Origin: Tepidamorphus sp.
GTDB lineage: Bacteria; Pseudomonadota; Alphaproteobacteria; Rhizobiales; Tepidamorphaceae
Direction: 5' to 3'
DNA length: 64,000 nt
Assembly (NCBI GenBank): GCA_028280885.1
Contig: JANQKY010000097.1
Span: forward strand, 21,156 to 85,155
A program made the position numbers and the translations under genes. The stretch's first letter is position 1. Every line of letters starts with the position of its first letter. Below are positions 36,106 to 45,607 of this stretch, piece by piece. The notes beneath the pieces are model-generated. The model saw nothing but the letters and a program-made list of their open reading frames with translations, ran no database searches and had not been told where the DNA came from.

Positions 36106-36278
36106 TGTCGCTGCGGAACAATCCTGCGTGAACGCCTTAAATCCGCCAAGAAGCATTGTTGTTCGTTAACCAACGGGGTGCTACAGACCGGATACGGTAT
36201 TTACCCGGCAAGTTGGTGTATGCTGAATTCGGCAAGGTTGAGGCTCGGCGGTCTGCGCGTCGGGACGGGTGCGTTAGG

Positions 36279-37631
36279 ATGATGAAAGTCAAAGTTACTC
36301 TTCTGGCGGCCGGCGCGTTTGTCGCGCTGGCGGGCGTGGTGCCCTTAAGCACCGCGGAAGCGAACACGGCGGGCAACCGCTGGTTCTCCAACCTGCTGTC
36401 GACCGGTGAGGCCAGTCGCGGCCAGGGTGGTATCCAGGTTGCCGCCAACCGGCAGAACGATCCCTCGCTGCCGACCTTCTCGCCCCGCAGCGCCGAATGG
36501 AGCGACCGGTTCGACCCGTCCTCCGACACGCTGTCCTTTACCTTCGATTCCCGCCAGCCGACGCTGAGCGCCCAGACGGCCGACAACATCCAGCGCTCGA
36601 TCGACACCTATCTGGCGATCGCCTCGCGCGGGGGCTGGGGCGCGGTGCCCGGCGGCCAGATGCTGCGCGTCGGTCTGTCCCACCGCAATGTCCGGGCGCT
36701 ACGCGAGCGGCTGATCGCGTCGGGCGATCTGAGCCCGGCGGCCGGCGTCTCCAACACCTTCGACACCTATGTCGAGGCCGCCGTCCGCCGCTTCCAGGCC
36801 CGCCACGGTCTCGTCCCCGACGGTATCGTGCGCGGCGAGACGCTGGCCGAGTTGAACGTGCCCGTCGAGGTCCGGCTGGAACAGTTGCGCACCAATCTGG
36901 TCCGCGTGCGCTCCATGTCGGCCGATCTCGGCGACCGCCATGTGATGGTCAACATCCCCGCCGCCGAGGTCGAGGCGGTCGAGGGGGGCGTCGTCGCTTC
37001 CCGGCACACTGCGGTCGTCGGGCGCATCGACCGGCAGTCGCCGCTGCTCAACGACAAGATCGACTATGTCAGCTTCAATCCCTACTGGACGGTGCCCAAG
37101 AGCATCATCCGCAAGGACATCATTCCGAAGATGCGCGAGGATCCGACCTATCTGACGCGCTACAAGATCCGCATCCTCGACAACAAGGGCAACGAGATCG
37201 ATCCGGCTGTCGTCGACTGGAATTCCGAGGAGGCCGTCAGCTATCGGCTCAAGCAGGATCCGGGCGACCAGAATTCGCTCGGCCAGATCCGCATCAACTT
37301 CCCCAACGAGCACGCCGTCTACCTGCACGATACGCCGCAGCAGACGTTGTTCGGCCAGAATGCCCGCTTCCACAGCTCCGGCTGCGTGCGCGTGCAGAAT
37401 GTCCGCCAACTCGTCGACTGGCTGCTCGAGCCGAAAGGCGACTGGTCGCGGGCGAAGATCGACGCGGTGGTGCGCTCCGGCGAGCGGCTCGATGTCAGCC
37501 TGAAGCGGTCGACGCCGATCTATTTCGCCTATATCACCGCCTGGTCGACGTCTGACGGCATCGTTCACTTCCGTCCCGACATCTACAATCGCGACGGCCT
37601 GGCGACGCCGCTTGCGGCGACCGATACGTGA
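36279..37631 (+). CDS. ldtP: L,D-transpeptidase with peptidoglycan-binding domain
   Basis: A 450-residue exported enzyme. The signal peptide is at residues 1-29 (MMKVKVTLLAAGAFVALAG to STAEA). A linker is followed by a peptidoglycan-binding domain (about 155-195; VEAAVRRFQARHGLVPDGIV) and a YkuD catalytic domain (about 215-400) with HDTPQQTLFG and HSSGCVRVQN (nucleophile Cys). It builds 3-3 cross-links in the wall. The start is at one of two adjacent ATGs (36279, 36282) after TTAGG; a longer reading from 36156 lacks a signal peptide. It is downstream of ldtR, so regulation by LdtR is likely. Confidence 0.88.
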   Translation: MMKVKVTLLAAGAFVALAGVVPLSTAEANTAGNRWFSNLLSTGEASRGQGGIQVAANRQNDPSLPTFSPRSAEWSDRFDPSSDTLSFTFDSRQPTLSAQTADNIQRSIDTYLAIASRGGWGAVPGGQMLRVGLSHRNVRALRERLIASGDLSPAAGVSNTFDTYVEAAVRRFQARHGLVPDGIVRGETLAELNVPVEVRLEQLRTNLVRVRSMSADLGDRHVMVNIPAAEVEAVEGGVVASRHTAVVGRIDRQSPLLNDKIDYVSFNPYWTVPKSIIRKDIIPKMREDPTYLTRYKIRILDNKGNEIDPAVVDWNSEEAVSYRLKQDPGDQNSLGQIRINFPNEHAVYLHDTPQQTLFGQNARFHSSGCVRVQNVRQLVDWLLEPKGDWSRAKIDAVVRSGERLDVSLKRSTPIYFAYITAWSTSDGIVHFRPDIYNRDGLATPLAATDT

Positions 37632-37644
37632 CCAGCCCGATCCG

Positions 37645-37896
37645 ATGAACCGGGCGCGCGTCGGCAAACCTGACGACCCGCCGCGCGCCGGCGAAATCTA
37701 CCTTGAATACACGATCCTCGGCGCGCAGTTGCGCGCCGTTGCCATTGATGCCGCCAGCGGCGTCGAGGTCGTCGTGTTCGGCCCCGCCAAGATGAACCGT
37801 GACGATCTGGGCCAGCTTGCCGTGCGCAAGCTGGAGCGGCGCTTGGGAAGCGCGCCGGCGCCGTCGCGGACGCTGCCGAAGGGGCGATACGCTTAA
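37645..37896 (+). CDS. small conserved hypothetical protein (DUF6898-like)
   Basis: An 83-residue protein. The segment GEIYLEYTILGAQLRAVAIDAASGVEVVVFGPA looks like a small conserved beta domain, and a basic tail follows. I recall a similar small Hyphomicrobiales family (DUF6898), but the match is not certain. It begins 13 nt after the L,D-transpeptidase stop, so it is probably co-transcribed with it. No function is proposed. Confidence 0.6.
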   Translation: MNRARVGKPDDPPRAGEIYLEYTILGAQLRAVAIDAASGVEVVVFGPAKMNRDDLGQLAVRKLERRLGSAPAPSRTLPKGRYA

Positions 37897-38472
37897 GGGT
37901 CCTGGCGCTTAACGTCCGTATCGACGGCTTGGTCGGGCAACTGTGTTCAGGGGCTGTCGGGACCAGGCCGGGGGTGATCTCGGAGGGAGGCGAGAGTTTA
38001 CAGGCCTCTCCCTCGTCATCCCGGACGGCCGTCAGGCCGAGCCGGGATCGGGGAGCCCCCTGTTGGTGCTGGATGTCGAGGCCGCGCGGACACCGAACCG
38101 CCCGGGTTCCCCGATCCCGGATAGTCGCTGTCGCGACTTCCGGGATGACGCGGGAGGGGTTCGGGACCCACTGCCACTCCCTCCGTGTCATTGCCGGGCT
38201 TGTCCCGGCAATCCATGAACACCTCCGCCAGCGACTGTGGTCATGGATGCCCGGAACAAGTCCGGGCATGACGGTCGAGGAGAGGGCGGCGTCACAAATC
38301 TCCCCGCCGCAGGTTGCCCGAAAAGCCATCCCACACAAAACGCACACCCTGCAAATCGGCCAAACGACGTCGACGAGTATAAGCCCGGCGGCAGAGAAAC
38401 GGTCCGGGCGTTGCCGACCGGCCGGCGACACGATATTGTCCGGACAGTATTTTTTATCCGTTTAAGAAGAAC
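37897..38472. repeat. gene-free stretch with type I and type II palindromes
   Basis: No gene is seen. Type I (38014-38150) carries GATCGGGGAGCCC and GGTTCCCCGATCC with CCGGGATGACG at the end. Type II (38187-38272) carries GTCATTGCCGGGCTTGTCCC, CCATGAACA, TCATGGATG and GTCCGGGCATGAC. The last 200 nt before the acyltransferase gene have no repeat and should contain its promoter. Confidence 0.85.
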
Positions 38473-39669
38473 ATGACTGATATCATCCGACAGCCGCATT
38501 CCACCCAGCGCATTCATGCATTTGACAATCTGCGCTCTCTGTCCATTACCCTGATTGTCTTTGTGCACGTATCGCTCAACTATATGGTCAATGCACGTTA
38601 TTATAATTTCGCGGCCAACCCAGAATATACATCGTTCGCTGCCGATATAATGGTCAGCGTTGTTTCGCTGTTCGTAATGCCCCTGCTGTGGATCACGACC
38701 GGCTTCTTCATCGAAATGCAGGCCGAAAAGCGCGGCATCACGGCGATGGCGCGAACGCGCCTGCGGTCGTTCGGGCTGCCGCTGTTGATCCTCGGGCCGC
38801 CGATCCTCATCGCGATGTATCTGATCTATGAACTGGCGATCGCCATGTCAGATAACCCGGTCGGCTACTGGACGGTGTTTTCGCAAACGGTGCGGGCGCA
38901 TCTCGCCGATCCGATCGCCCGGATACCGTATATAAGCCTGCGGCATCTCTGGTACCTGTATTTCGGCGCGATCTATGTCTGCGTTCTGTATGTCGTCTAC
39001 GAGACGAAGCCGTTTCGCGCTCTCTTGGCCGTCAGGCCCGCGTCCATGTTCCTGCTCTGCGCGGCGGTCATAGCCACGGTCTACATGTCGGATGGCGAAC
39101 TGACTATCACGCCGGACTCGCGGTTGTTTCCCAACCCGCTGATCCTGTTGTACTATTTCATGTTCGTTCTGCTCGGCCTGTATCTGTCCAGGCACCGGCA
39201 TCTGATCTTCGCGATCGCCGGGAAGATCGGTGTCCTCTTCCTCATCTGCGCCGTTTCGGTCCCCACGCTGTACTATGTCGGGCTGACCTTTCTGACGGTC
39301 GACGGCAACATCCTCCCCGACAAACCGGCGCTGGCCTATGGCGTTGTCGCGGTGATGTACACGGTGACGATCCTGACCGCGCCATTGCTGGTCATGTCGC
39401 TCGTCATCCGATTCTACAACCGCTCCAACGCGATCGTGGAACGCGTCAACCGGTCGAGCTTCTGGGTCTACATCATCCACTACCCGATCACGAAGGCGAT
39501 GTTCTGCCTTATGTTCTTCGTCGACTTGCCGGCGCTGGCGAAGCTGGGCATGAGTTTCCTTATCGTCTGCGCCCTGTCCGTCGGCTCCTATTATCTCCTG
39601 GTCAAGGGAACGGCGGTCCAGCGCCTGCTCGACGGGCAGCCGCTGCGGCGCGTCCCCGTCCCGGGATAG
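38473..39669 (+). CDS. acyltransferase family 3 membrane protein (OpgC-like)
   Basis: A 398-residue integral membrane protein with about ten transmembrane helices. The N-terminal FDNLRSLSI followed by the catalytic histidine in VFVHVSLNY is the acyltransferase-3 signature. Members add acetyl, succinyl or other acyl groups to periplasmic glucans, polysaccharides or lipids. The gene stands alone between repeats and glyA, so the target is unknown; osmoregulated glucan or surface polysaccharide is a fair guess. Parts of the gene are less GC-rich than the flanks, which may reflect its hydrophobic content. Confidence 0.83.
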   Translation: MTDIIRQPHSTQRIHAFDNLRSLSITLIVFVHVSLNYMVNARYYNFAANPEYTSFAADIMVSVVSLFVMPLLWITTGFFIEMQAEKRGITAMARTRLRSFGLPLLILGPPILIAMYLIYELAIAMSDNPVGYWTVFSQTVRAHLADPIARIPYISLRHLWYLYFGAIYVCVLYVVYETKPFRALLAVRPASMFLLCAAVIATVYMSDGELTITPDSRLFPNPLILLYYFMFVLLGLYLSRHRHLIFAIAGKIGVLFLICAVSVPTLYYVGLTFLTVDGNILPDKPALAYGVVAVMYTVTILTAPLLVMSLVIRFYNRSNAIVERVNRSSFWVYIIHYPITKAMFCLMFFVDLPALAKLGMSFLIVCALSVGSYYLLVKGTAVQRLLDGQPLRRVPVPG

Positions 39670-39891
39670 GGGGCCGGGATAGGGGGCCTGGATAGGGGCG
39701 GGATGGGGACGGCGGCCGCGTGGCGCCTCGCGTGCCCGGATCCCGTCATTCGAGGTCGCTGGCGGAGTTGGACGGCGCTGTCGACCTGTGCTAAGGCGCG
39801 AACCGAATTCCTGCCGGCGCCACCGTCCACGCTTTCGCCGTCGCCGCTGCAGGAGGTCCGTCGCAATCCTCCAAGACCGGGGAACAAGGCC

Positions 39892-41202
39892 ATGTCGGTG
39901 ACGCAGCCGTCCGATTCCGCATCCCTCGCCAGCACGCTGTTTTCAGCGTCGCTTGCCGAATCCGATCCCGAAGTGAATGCCGCGATCGGCCAGGAACTGG
40001 GCCGTCAGCGCGACGAAATCGAGCTGATTGCCTCCGAGAACATCGTTTCGCGCGCCGTGCTGGAGGCGCAGGGCTCGGTTCTCACCAACAAATATGCCGA
40101 AGGCTATCCCGGCCGCCGCTACTATGGCGGCTGCCAGTATGTCGATGTCGCCGAGGATCTCGCCCGCGACCGCGCCAAGCGTCTGTTCGGCTGCGACTTC
40201 GCCAATGTCCAGCCGCATTCGGGCTCGCAGGCCAACCAGGCCGTCTTCATGGCGCTCGCCAAGCCGGGCGATACCGTGCTGGGCTTGAGCCTCGCCGCCG
40301 GCGGCCACCTGACCCACGGCTCGCCGGTCAACCAGTCGGGCAAGTGGTTCAACGCCGTGCACTATACGGTCGACCGCGAGACGCACCTGATCGACATGGA
40401 CGAGGTCGCCCGCCTTGCCGAGGAACACAGGCCGCGCATCATCATCGCCGGCGGCTCGGCCTATCCGCGCTTCATCGATTTCGAGGGCTTCCGCAGGGTC
40501 GCGGACAAGGTCGGTGCCCATCTGATGGTCGATATGGCGCATTTTGCGGGCCTCGTCGCAGCCGGCGTCCATCCAAGCCCGTTCCCGCACGCCCATGTCG
40601 CCACCACCACCACCCACAAGACCCTGCGCGGTCCGCGCGGCGGCATGGTGCTGACCAACGATCCCGACATCGCCAAGAAGGTCAATTCGGCGGTCTTTCC
40701 GGGGCTGCAGGGCGGCCCGCTGATGCATGTGATCGCCGCCAAGGCGGTCGCCTTCGGCGAGGCGCTTCAGCCTGATTTCAAGGCTTACGCGCAAGCCGTC
40801 GTCGACAATGCCAAGGCGCTTGCCGAGCATCTCCAGGGCGCCGGCCTCGACATGGTCTCCGGCGGCACCGACACCCATGTGATGCTGGTCGACCTGCGGC
40901 CGATGGGGCTTACCGGCAAGGCGGCGGAAGAGGCGCTCGGCCGCGCCCACATCACCTGCAACAAGAACGGCATTCCCTTCGACCCGGAAAAGCCGATGAT
41001 CACGTCCGGCATCCGGCTCGGCAGCCCGGCCGGCACGACGCGCGGCTTCGGCATCGCCGAGTTCCACGAGATCGGCGCGATGATCGTCGAGGTCCTTGAG
41101 GGCCTGCGCGACAATGGCGCCGACGGCAACGGCGATGTCGAGACCGCCGTCCGGGCCCGGGCGGTCGATCTGTGCCGCCGCTTCCCCGTTTACCAGGACT
41201 GA
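39892..41202 (+). CDS. glyA: serine hydroxymethyltransferase
   Basis: A 436-residue PLP enzyme that exchanges serine and glycine with tetrahydrofolate, supplying one-carbon units. The PLP lysine is in TTTTHKTLRGPRGG, and the N-terminal ELIASENIVS and GYPGRRYYGGC motifs are intact. The ATG at 39892 fits the family N-terminus. About 220 nt of untranslated DNA lie upstream, in which I could not identify a riboswitch. It begins a conserved run with nrdR, rib genes, nusB and thiL. Confidence 0.97.
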   Translation: MSVTQPSDSASLASTLFSASLAESDPEVNAAIGQELGRQRDEIELIASENIVSRAVLEAQGSVLTNKYAEGYPGRRYYGGCQYVDVAEDLARDRAKRLFGCDFANVQPHSGSQANQAVFMALAKPGDTVLGLSLAAGGHLTHGSPVNQSGKWFNAVHYTVDRETHLIDMDEVARLAEEHRPRIIIAGGSAYPRFIDFEGFRRVADKVGAHLMVDMAHFAGLVAAGVHPSPFPHAHVATTTTHKTLRGPRGGMVLTNDPDIAKKVNSAVFPGLQGGPLMHVIAAKAVAFGEALQPDFKAYAQAVVDNAKALAEHLQGAGLDMVSGGTDTHVMLVDLRPMGLTGKAAEEALGRAHITCNKNGIPFDPEKPMITSGIRLGSPAGTTRGFGIAEFHEIGAMIVEVLEGLRDNGADGNGDVETAVRARAVDLCRRFPVYQD

Positions 41203-41238
41203 CGGCGCTGACGAAACGAAAGACGGGCAGGGGGTATT

Positions 41239-41736
41239 ATGCGCTGTCCCTATTGCGGCAGTCTGGCGACGCAGGTGAAGGATTCGCGGCCGACGGAAGA
41301 CAGCGCGGCGATCCGCCGCCGCCGCGTCTGCCCGGATTGCGGCGGCCGGTTTACCACCTTCGAGCGCATTCAGCTGCGCGAACTGACGGTGTTGAAATCG
41401 GCGGGCCGGCGCGAGCCCTTCGACCGCGACAAGCTTGTCCGCTCCGTCCAGGTCGCGCTGCGCAAGCGGCCCGTCGAGCCGGAGCGCATCGAGCGGCTGG
41501 TCAGCGGCATCGTCCGCCGGCTGGAAAGCATGGGCGAGGCCGAGATCAAGTCCGACACGATCGGCCATCTGGTCATGGAAGGCCTGCGCTCGATGGACGA
41601 TGTCGCCTATGTCCGCTTCGCCTCGGTCTACCGGAACTTCCGCGAGGCCAAGGACTTCGAGGAATTTCTCGGCGCCCTGTCCGACAACGAGGAGGATGGG
41701 CCCGGAGGTAGGATCGAAGACGATCCCCCCGCTTAA
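41239..41736 (+). CDS. nrdR: transcriptional repressor NrdR
   Basis: 165 residues: a zinc ribbon (CPYCG, CPDCGGRFTTFE) and an ATP-cone domain (LTVLKSAGRREPFDRDKLVRS). It represses ribonucleotide reductase genes when dATP is high, by binding tandem NrdR boxes. Placed between glyA and ribD as in many alphaproteobacteria, on the same strand with short gaps. Confidence 0.97.
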   Translation: MRCPYCGSLATQVKDSRPTEDSAAIRRRRVCPDCGGRFTTFERIQLRELTVLKSAGRREPFDRDKLVRSVQVALRKRPVEPERIERLVSGIVRRLESMGEAEIKSDTIGHLVMEGLRSMDDVAYVRFASVYRNFREAKDFEEFLGALSDNEEDGPGGRIEDDPPA

Positions 41737-41763
41737 GCTCATCGCCTGAAAGCGAACGCGCCG

Positions 41764-42882
41764 ATGCCGGCTGCTGACCAACATGATCTCGATGCGCGCC
41801 TGATGGCGGCGGCCATCCGCCTCGGCGGCCGCGACCTTGGCCGCACCTGGCCCAATCCGGCCGTCGGCGCGCTGATCGTCCGCGATGATGGCGATGGGCC
41901 GGTGGTGGTCGGGCGCGGCTGGACCAAACCGGGCGGCCGCCCGCATGCCGAGGTGGTGGCGCTTGAGGAGGCCGGCAGCCTGGCGCGCGGAGCGACCTGC
42001 TACGTCTCGCTGGAGCCCTGTTCCCACCATGGCAAGACGCCACCCTGTGTCGATGCGCTGGTCGCGGCCGGCGTTGTCCGGGTCGTCTCCGCGATCGAGG
42101 ATCCCGACGCGCGCGTTGCCGGGCGTGGTCACGGTAACCTGCGCGAAGCGGGTATCGCGGTGGAGACCGGGCTCTGCGCGGATGAGGCGGCTCATGCCAA
42201 TGCCGGCCATATCATGCGCGTCCGCCGGGGCCGGCCGTGGGTGACGCTCAAGCTCGCTGTCAGCCGCGACGGCAGGATCGCCGGTCCGGGCGGCGAAACC
42301 GTCGCGATCACCGGGGAAGCGGCGCGCGGCGTCGTCCATCGCATGCGGGCGCGCAACGATGCGATCCTGGTCGGCATCGACACGGTGCTCGCCGACGATC
42401 CGCAACTGACCTGCCGGCTGCCGGGCATGGCGGACTTCTCGCCGGTCCGTGTGGTCCTCGATACGCATGGCCGGATGCCCGCGACGGCGCGGATGCTCGG
42501 CGATGGCATCGCGCCGGTCTGGCGGGTCGTTTCCGATCAACGGACTGATACTTCTGACCAAAACCGGTCCGCCGATAGCCGGACACTGGCCGCGCCGATT
42601 GCCGGTGACGGGCGGCTGGACATCGGCGCCGTCCTGACCCTGCTGGCCGGCGAGGGCATCACCCGCGTCATGGTCGAGGGCGGCGCGCGGGTGGCAGCAA
42701 GCCTCGCCGCGGCCGATCTGATCGACGAGGCGGTGATCCTGACGGGCGACATTGAAATCGGCGCGAATGGCATCCCTGCGGGATCGGCACTTGCCGCGAT
42801 CGGCTCCGGCGGGGCATACAGGCGCGTTGACAAGGCCCGACTTGGGACCGACGTCATGACGCATTATCTGCGGGACCGCTGA
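41764..42882 (+). CDS. ribD: bifunctional diaminohydroxyphosphoribosylaminopyrimidine deaminase/reductase
   Basis: A 372-residue bifunctional enzyme. The N-terminal deaminase has zinc motifs HAEVVALEEAG and PCSHHGKTPPC; the C-terminal reductase (about 150-372) uses NADPH. It carries out the second and third steps of riboflavin synthesis. Residues about 258-280 (TDTSDQNRSADSRT) are a polar, less conserved insertion. It is followed by ribE and ribH in pathway order. Confidence 0.95.
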   Translation: MPAADQHDLDARLMAAAIRLGGRDLGRTWPNPAVGALIVRDDGDGPVVVGRGWTKPGGRPHAEVVALEEAGSLARGATCYVSLEPCSHHGKTPPCVDALVAAGVVRVVSAIEDPDARVAGRGHGNLREAGIAVETGLCADEAAHANAGHIMRVRRGRPWVTLKLAVSRDGRIAGPGGETVAITGEAARGVVHRMRARNDAILVGIDTVLADDPQLTCRLPGMADFSPVRVVLDTHGRMPATARMLGDGIAPVWRVVSDQRTDTSDQNRSADSRTLAAPIAGDGRLDIGAVLTLLAGEGITRVMVEGGARVAASLAAADLIDEAVILTGDIEIGANGIPAGSALAAIGSGGAYRRVDKARLGTDVMTHYLRDR

Positions 42883-42904
42883 AGGCGCAAAGGGTTTGCA
42901 GGGC

Positions 42905-43513
42905 ATGTTTACCGGGATCGTCACCGATATTGGCGAGGTGATTGCCAGCGAAGACGCCGACGGCGTGCGCCGGTTCACGATCGCCTGCCGGTATGAGGCC
43001 GACACCATCGCGCTTGGCGCCTCGATCGCCTGCGGTGGCCCGTGCCTGACGGCAACGAAGATCTGGACCAGGGACAACAGGACCCTGTTCATGGTCGACG
43101 TGTCGCAGGAGACGCTTGACCGGACGACGGCGGGGCACTGGCGCGCGGGCACGAAAATCAATCTGGAGCGCTCGCTGTGCCAGGGCGACGAGTTGGGCGG
43201 CCATGTCGTCACCGGCCATGTCGACGCGGTCGCCGAAATCACCGGCAGGCAAGCCGATGGCGAAGCCACCCGGCTGACCTTCGAGGTGCCGGCGCCGCTG
43301 CATCGCTTCATCGCCGAAAAGGGCTCGGTCGCGCTCGACGGCACGTCGCTGACCGTCAACGGCGTCGACGGCAACCGTTTCTGGGTGACCCTCATTCCGC
43401 ACACGCTTCAGGTCACCACCTGGGGCGGGCGCGGCGTCGGCGATCCCGTCAATCTCGAAGTTGATCTGATGGCGCGCTATGTCGCCCGTCTCAAGGAGAC
43501 CGAAGACCAATGA
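42905..43513 (+). CDS. ribE: riboflavin synthase, alpha subunit
   Basis: A 202-residue protein of two similar lumazine-binding halves. The start MFTGIVTDIGEV is the canonical N-terminus, with the second half beginning near GHVVTGHVDAVAEI. It makes riboflavin from two 6,7-dimethyl-8-ribityllumazine molecules. The stop overlaps the ribH start by 4 nt. Confidence 0.96.
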   Translation: MFTGIVTDIGEVIASEDADGVRRFTIACRYEADTIALGASIACGGPCLTATKIWTRDNRTLFMVDVSQETLDRTTAGHWRAGTKINLERSLCQGDELGGHVVTGHVDAVAEITGRQADGEATRLTFEVPAPLHRFIAEKGSVALDGTSLTVNGVDGNRFWVTLIPHTLQVTTWGGRGVGDPVNLEVDLMARYVARLKETEDQ

Positions 43514-43971
43514 CCCATGACGGCCCGCGCATCCTGATCATCGAGGCGGTGTTCTATCCCGATATCGCCGAAAACCTGCGCGCCGGCGCGGTCGCCGCGC
43601 TGGAGGAGGCGGATGCCTATATCGAGCGCAAATGGGTGCCGGGCGTCCTGGAGATCCCGGCAGCCCTCGCCATGGCGGTTTCAGCCGGCGAGCGCTTTCC
43701 GCCCGGCGCCTTCGACGGCTATGTCCTGCTCGGCTGCGTGATCCGTGGCGAGACGAGCCACTACGACATTGTGGCTGGCGAATCCGCCCGCTCGGTGATG
43801 GACCTGTCCGTCAAGCACACTCTGGCGCTCGGCAACGGCATCCTGACGGTCGAGAACATGCAGCAGGCCCAGGCCCGCGCCGACGTGAACGGGCGCGACA
43901 AGGGCGGGTTCGCCGCCCGCGCCGCGCTTGCCATGATCGGCGTGCGGCGCTCGCTGAGCGGCGACAAGTAA
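43510..43971 (+). CDS. ribH: 6,7-dimethyl-8-ribityllumazine synthase
   Basis: A 153-residue capsid-forming enzyme that condenses the ribityl pyrimidine with dihydroxybutanone phosphate. Motifs: VPGVLEIPAALA, GCVIRGETSHYDIV with the active-site His, and the C-terminal basic tail. Translationally coupled to ribE. No FMN riboswitch is visible ahead of the rib genes. Confidence 0.96.
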   Translation: MTHDGPRILIIEAVFYPDIAENLRAGAVAALEEADAYIERKWVPGVLEIPAALAMAVSAGERFPPGAFDGYVLLGCVIRGETSHYDIVAGESARSVMDLSVKHTLALGNGILTVENMQQAQARADVNGRDKGGFAARAALAMIGVRRSLSGDK

Positions 43972-43988
43972 GCAGGCGGTGAACGAAG

Positions 43989-44504
43989 ATGATGGCGGAT
44001 GCCGCGAAACGGCCTGGCAAGACCGGTCGTCCGAAAGCCAACAGACGGGGGGCAGCCCGGCTCGGCGCCGTGCAGGCGCTCTACCAGATGGATGTCGCCG
44101 GCACCGATCTGCTCACGACGCTTGCCGAGTTCGAAAACCACAGGCTCGGCAAGGACCTGGAAGGCGATGAGCTGATCAGCGCCGACATCACCTTCTTCCG
44201 CGAGCTGGTCTCCGGCGTCGTCAAGTTGCAGCGCCGGGTCGACCAGCAGATCGACGAGGTGATCGAGCGCGGCTGGCCGCTGACCAGGCTCGACCTGACC
44301 TTGCGCGCCGTATTGCGCGCCGCCGTCTATGAGTTGATCGAGCGCCGCGACGTGCCGCCCCGCGTGGTGATCAGCGAATATGTCGATATCGCCCGCGCCT
44401 TTTTCGACGATGGCGACGAGCCGGGCCTTGCCAATGCCATCCTCGACGCGATCGCCCGCCGGGTGCGCGAGGACGACCTCGCCGGCGGCCGCGCCAAGGC
44501 ATAA
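43989..44504 (+). CDS. nusB: transcription antitermination factor NusB
   Basis: A 171-residue all-helical RNA-binding protein of rRNA antitermination. It has an Arg-rich start (GARLGAVQALYQMDVAG) and the C-terminal motif VVISEYVDIARAFFDDGDEPGLANAILD. Seventeen nt after ribH; its stop overlaps the thiL start by one base. Confidence 0.95.
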   Translation: MMADAAKRPGKTGRPKANRRGAARLGAVQALYQMDVAGTDLLTTLAEFENHRLGKDLEGDELISADITFFRELVSGVVKLQRRVDQQIDEVIERGWPLTRLDLTLRAVLRAAVYELIERRDVPPRVVISEYVDIARAFFDDGDEPGLANAILDAIARRVREDDLAGGRAKA

Positions 44505-45541
44505 TGGGCGTGCCCGGCGCCGCTCGCCCCCCGTTGACCGAACACGGCCTGATCGCGCGCTATTTCAAGCCGGTCGCGACTGTCCCCGGCGCGTTTGCCC
44601 TGCTTGACGATGCCGCAGCCTTCCGGCCTGACCCCGGCACCGATCTGGTGCTGACCAAGGACGGCATCGCCGAGGGCGTTCATTTCCTCAGCGACGATCC
44701 GCCCGACGCGATCGCCCAAAAGGCCTTGCGGGTCAACCTGTCCGATCTCACCGCCAAGGGCGCGACGCCGGCCGGGTTTCTGCTGTTGCTCGGCCTTGCG
44801 CCCGGCTGGACCGAGGACTGGGTCGCGGGCTTCGCCGCGGGCCTGAAGGCCGATCAGGACGCCTATGCCATTCCGCTCTATGGCGGCGACACGATCCGGT
44901 CGCCCGGACTGGTGATCTCGATCACCGCCTTCGGCACGGTCGCAGCCGGGCGCATGGTCCGCCGGACGGGCGCAAAGCCCGGCGACCGCCTCTACGTCTC
45001 CGGCACGATCGGCGATGGCGCGCTCGGGCTTCTCGTGGCGACGGGCGATCCGCGCGCCGCAAGCCTGGCTATGCCCGACCGGGACCATCTGCTCTCCCGC
45101 TACCGCCTGCCGCAGCCGCGCACCGATCTTGCTGCCGCCGTCGCCGCTCATGCATCGGCCGCAATGGATATCTCCGACGGTCTCGTCGGCGATCTCGACA
45201 AGCTGTGCGGTGCCTCCGGCGTCTCGGCCCGGGTCGAGACGGAGGCGGTGCCATTGTCGGAACAGGCGGCAGGATTTGTCTCAAACGATGAGAACCTGAA
45301 ATCCCTGTGTCTCACCGGCGGCGACGACTACGAGATCCTCTGCACCGTGCCGCCCGAACGCGCCGCCGCCTTCGAAAAGGCCGCCGACGCGGCCGGCACA
45401 CCGGTCACCGCGATCGGCGAGATCACCGCTGGGACGGACGCGCCGGCCATCCTCGATGCCGGCGGCCAGGTGATTCGCTTCGCCAGCCGGGCGTTCAGCC
45501 ATGTCGGCATGCGCGCTGATCATATTCGCCAGTCTGAATAA
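44504..45541 (+). CDS. thiL: thiamine-monophosphate kinase
   Basis: 345 residues. LLDDAAAFRPDPGTDLVLTKDGIAEGVHF carries the metal-binding aspartates of the PurM-like fold; DISDGLVGDL and GGDDYEIL in the C-terminal half are typical of ThiL. It phosphorylates thiamine monophosphate to the active diphosphate with ATP. Last gene of the glyA-thiL run. Confidence 0.94.
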   Translation: MGVPGAARPPLTEHGLIARYFKPVATVPGAFALLDDAAAFRPDPGTDLVLTKDGIAEGVHFLSDDPPDAIAQKALRVNLSDLTAKGATPAGFLLLLGLAPGWTEDWVAGFAAGLKADQDAYAIPLYGGDTIRSPGLVISITAFGTVAAGRMVRRTGAKPGDRLYVSGTIGDGALGLLVATGDPRAASLAMPDRDHLLSRYRLPQPRTDLAAAVAAHASAAMDISDGLVGDLDKLCGASGVSARVETEAVPLSEQAAGFVSNDENLKSLCLTGGDDYEILCTVPPERAAAFEKAADAAGTPVTAIGEITAGTDAPAILDAGGQVIRFASRAFSHVGMRADHIRQSE

Positions 45542-45607
45542 GATCTTGACGCGGTTGGGTCCGCGTGTCGTGGTGCGGGCCTGCACAGACGCGGCCGGCA
45601 CCAAGGC

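Noticed and set aside
39670..39891. Possible glycine or SAM riboswitch ahead of glyA
   Set aside because: I could not find the conserved cores or paired aptamer layout in this leader.
42883..42904. FMN riboswitch before ribE
   Set aside because: The gap is only 22 nt and no RFN element is seen before ribD either.
39943..43404. Very long open frame on the minus strand, antisense to glyA, nrdR, ribD and ribE
   Set aside because: It runs opposite four well-conserved genes and its translation is rich in Arg, Gly, Asp and Ala with no domain. High GC lowers stop frequency in this frame, so it is an artefact.
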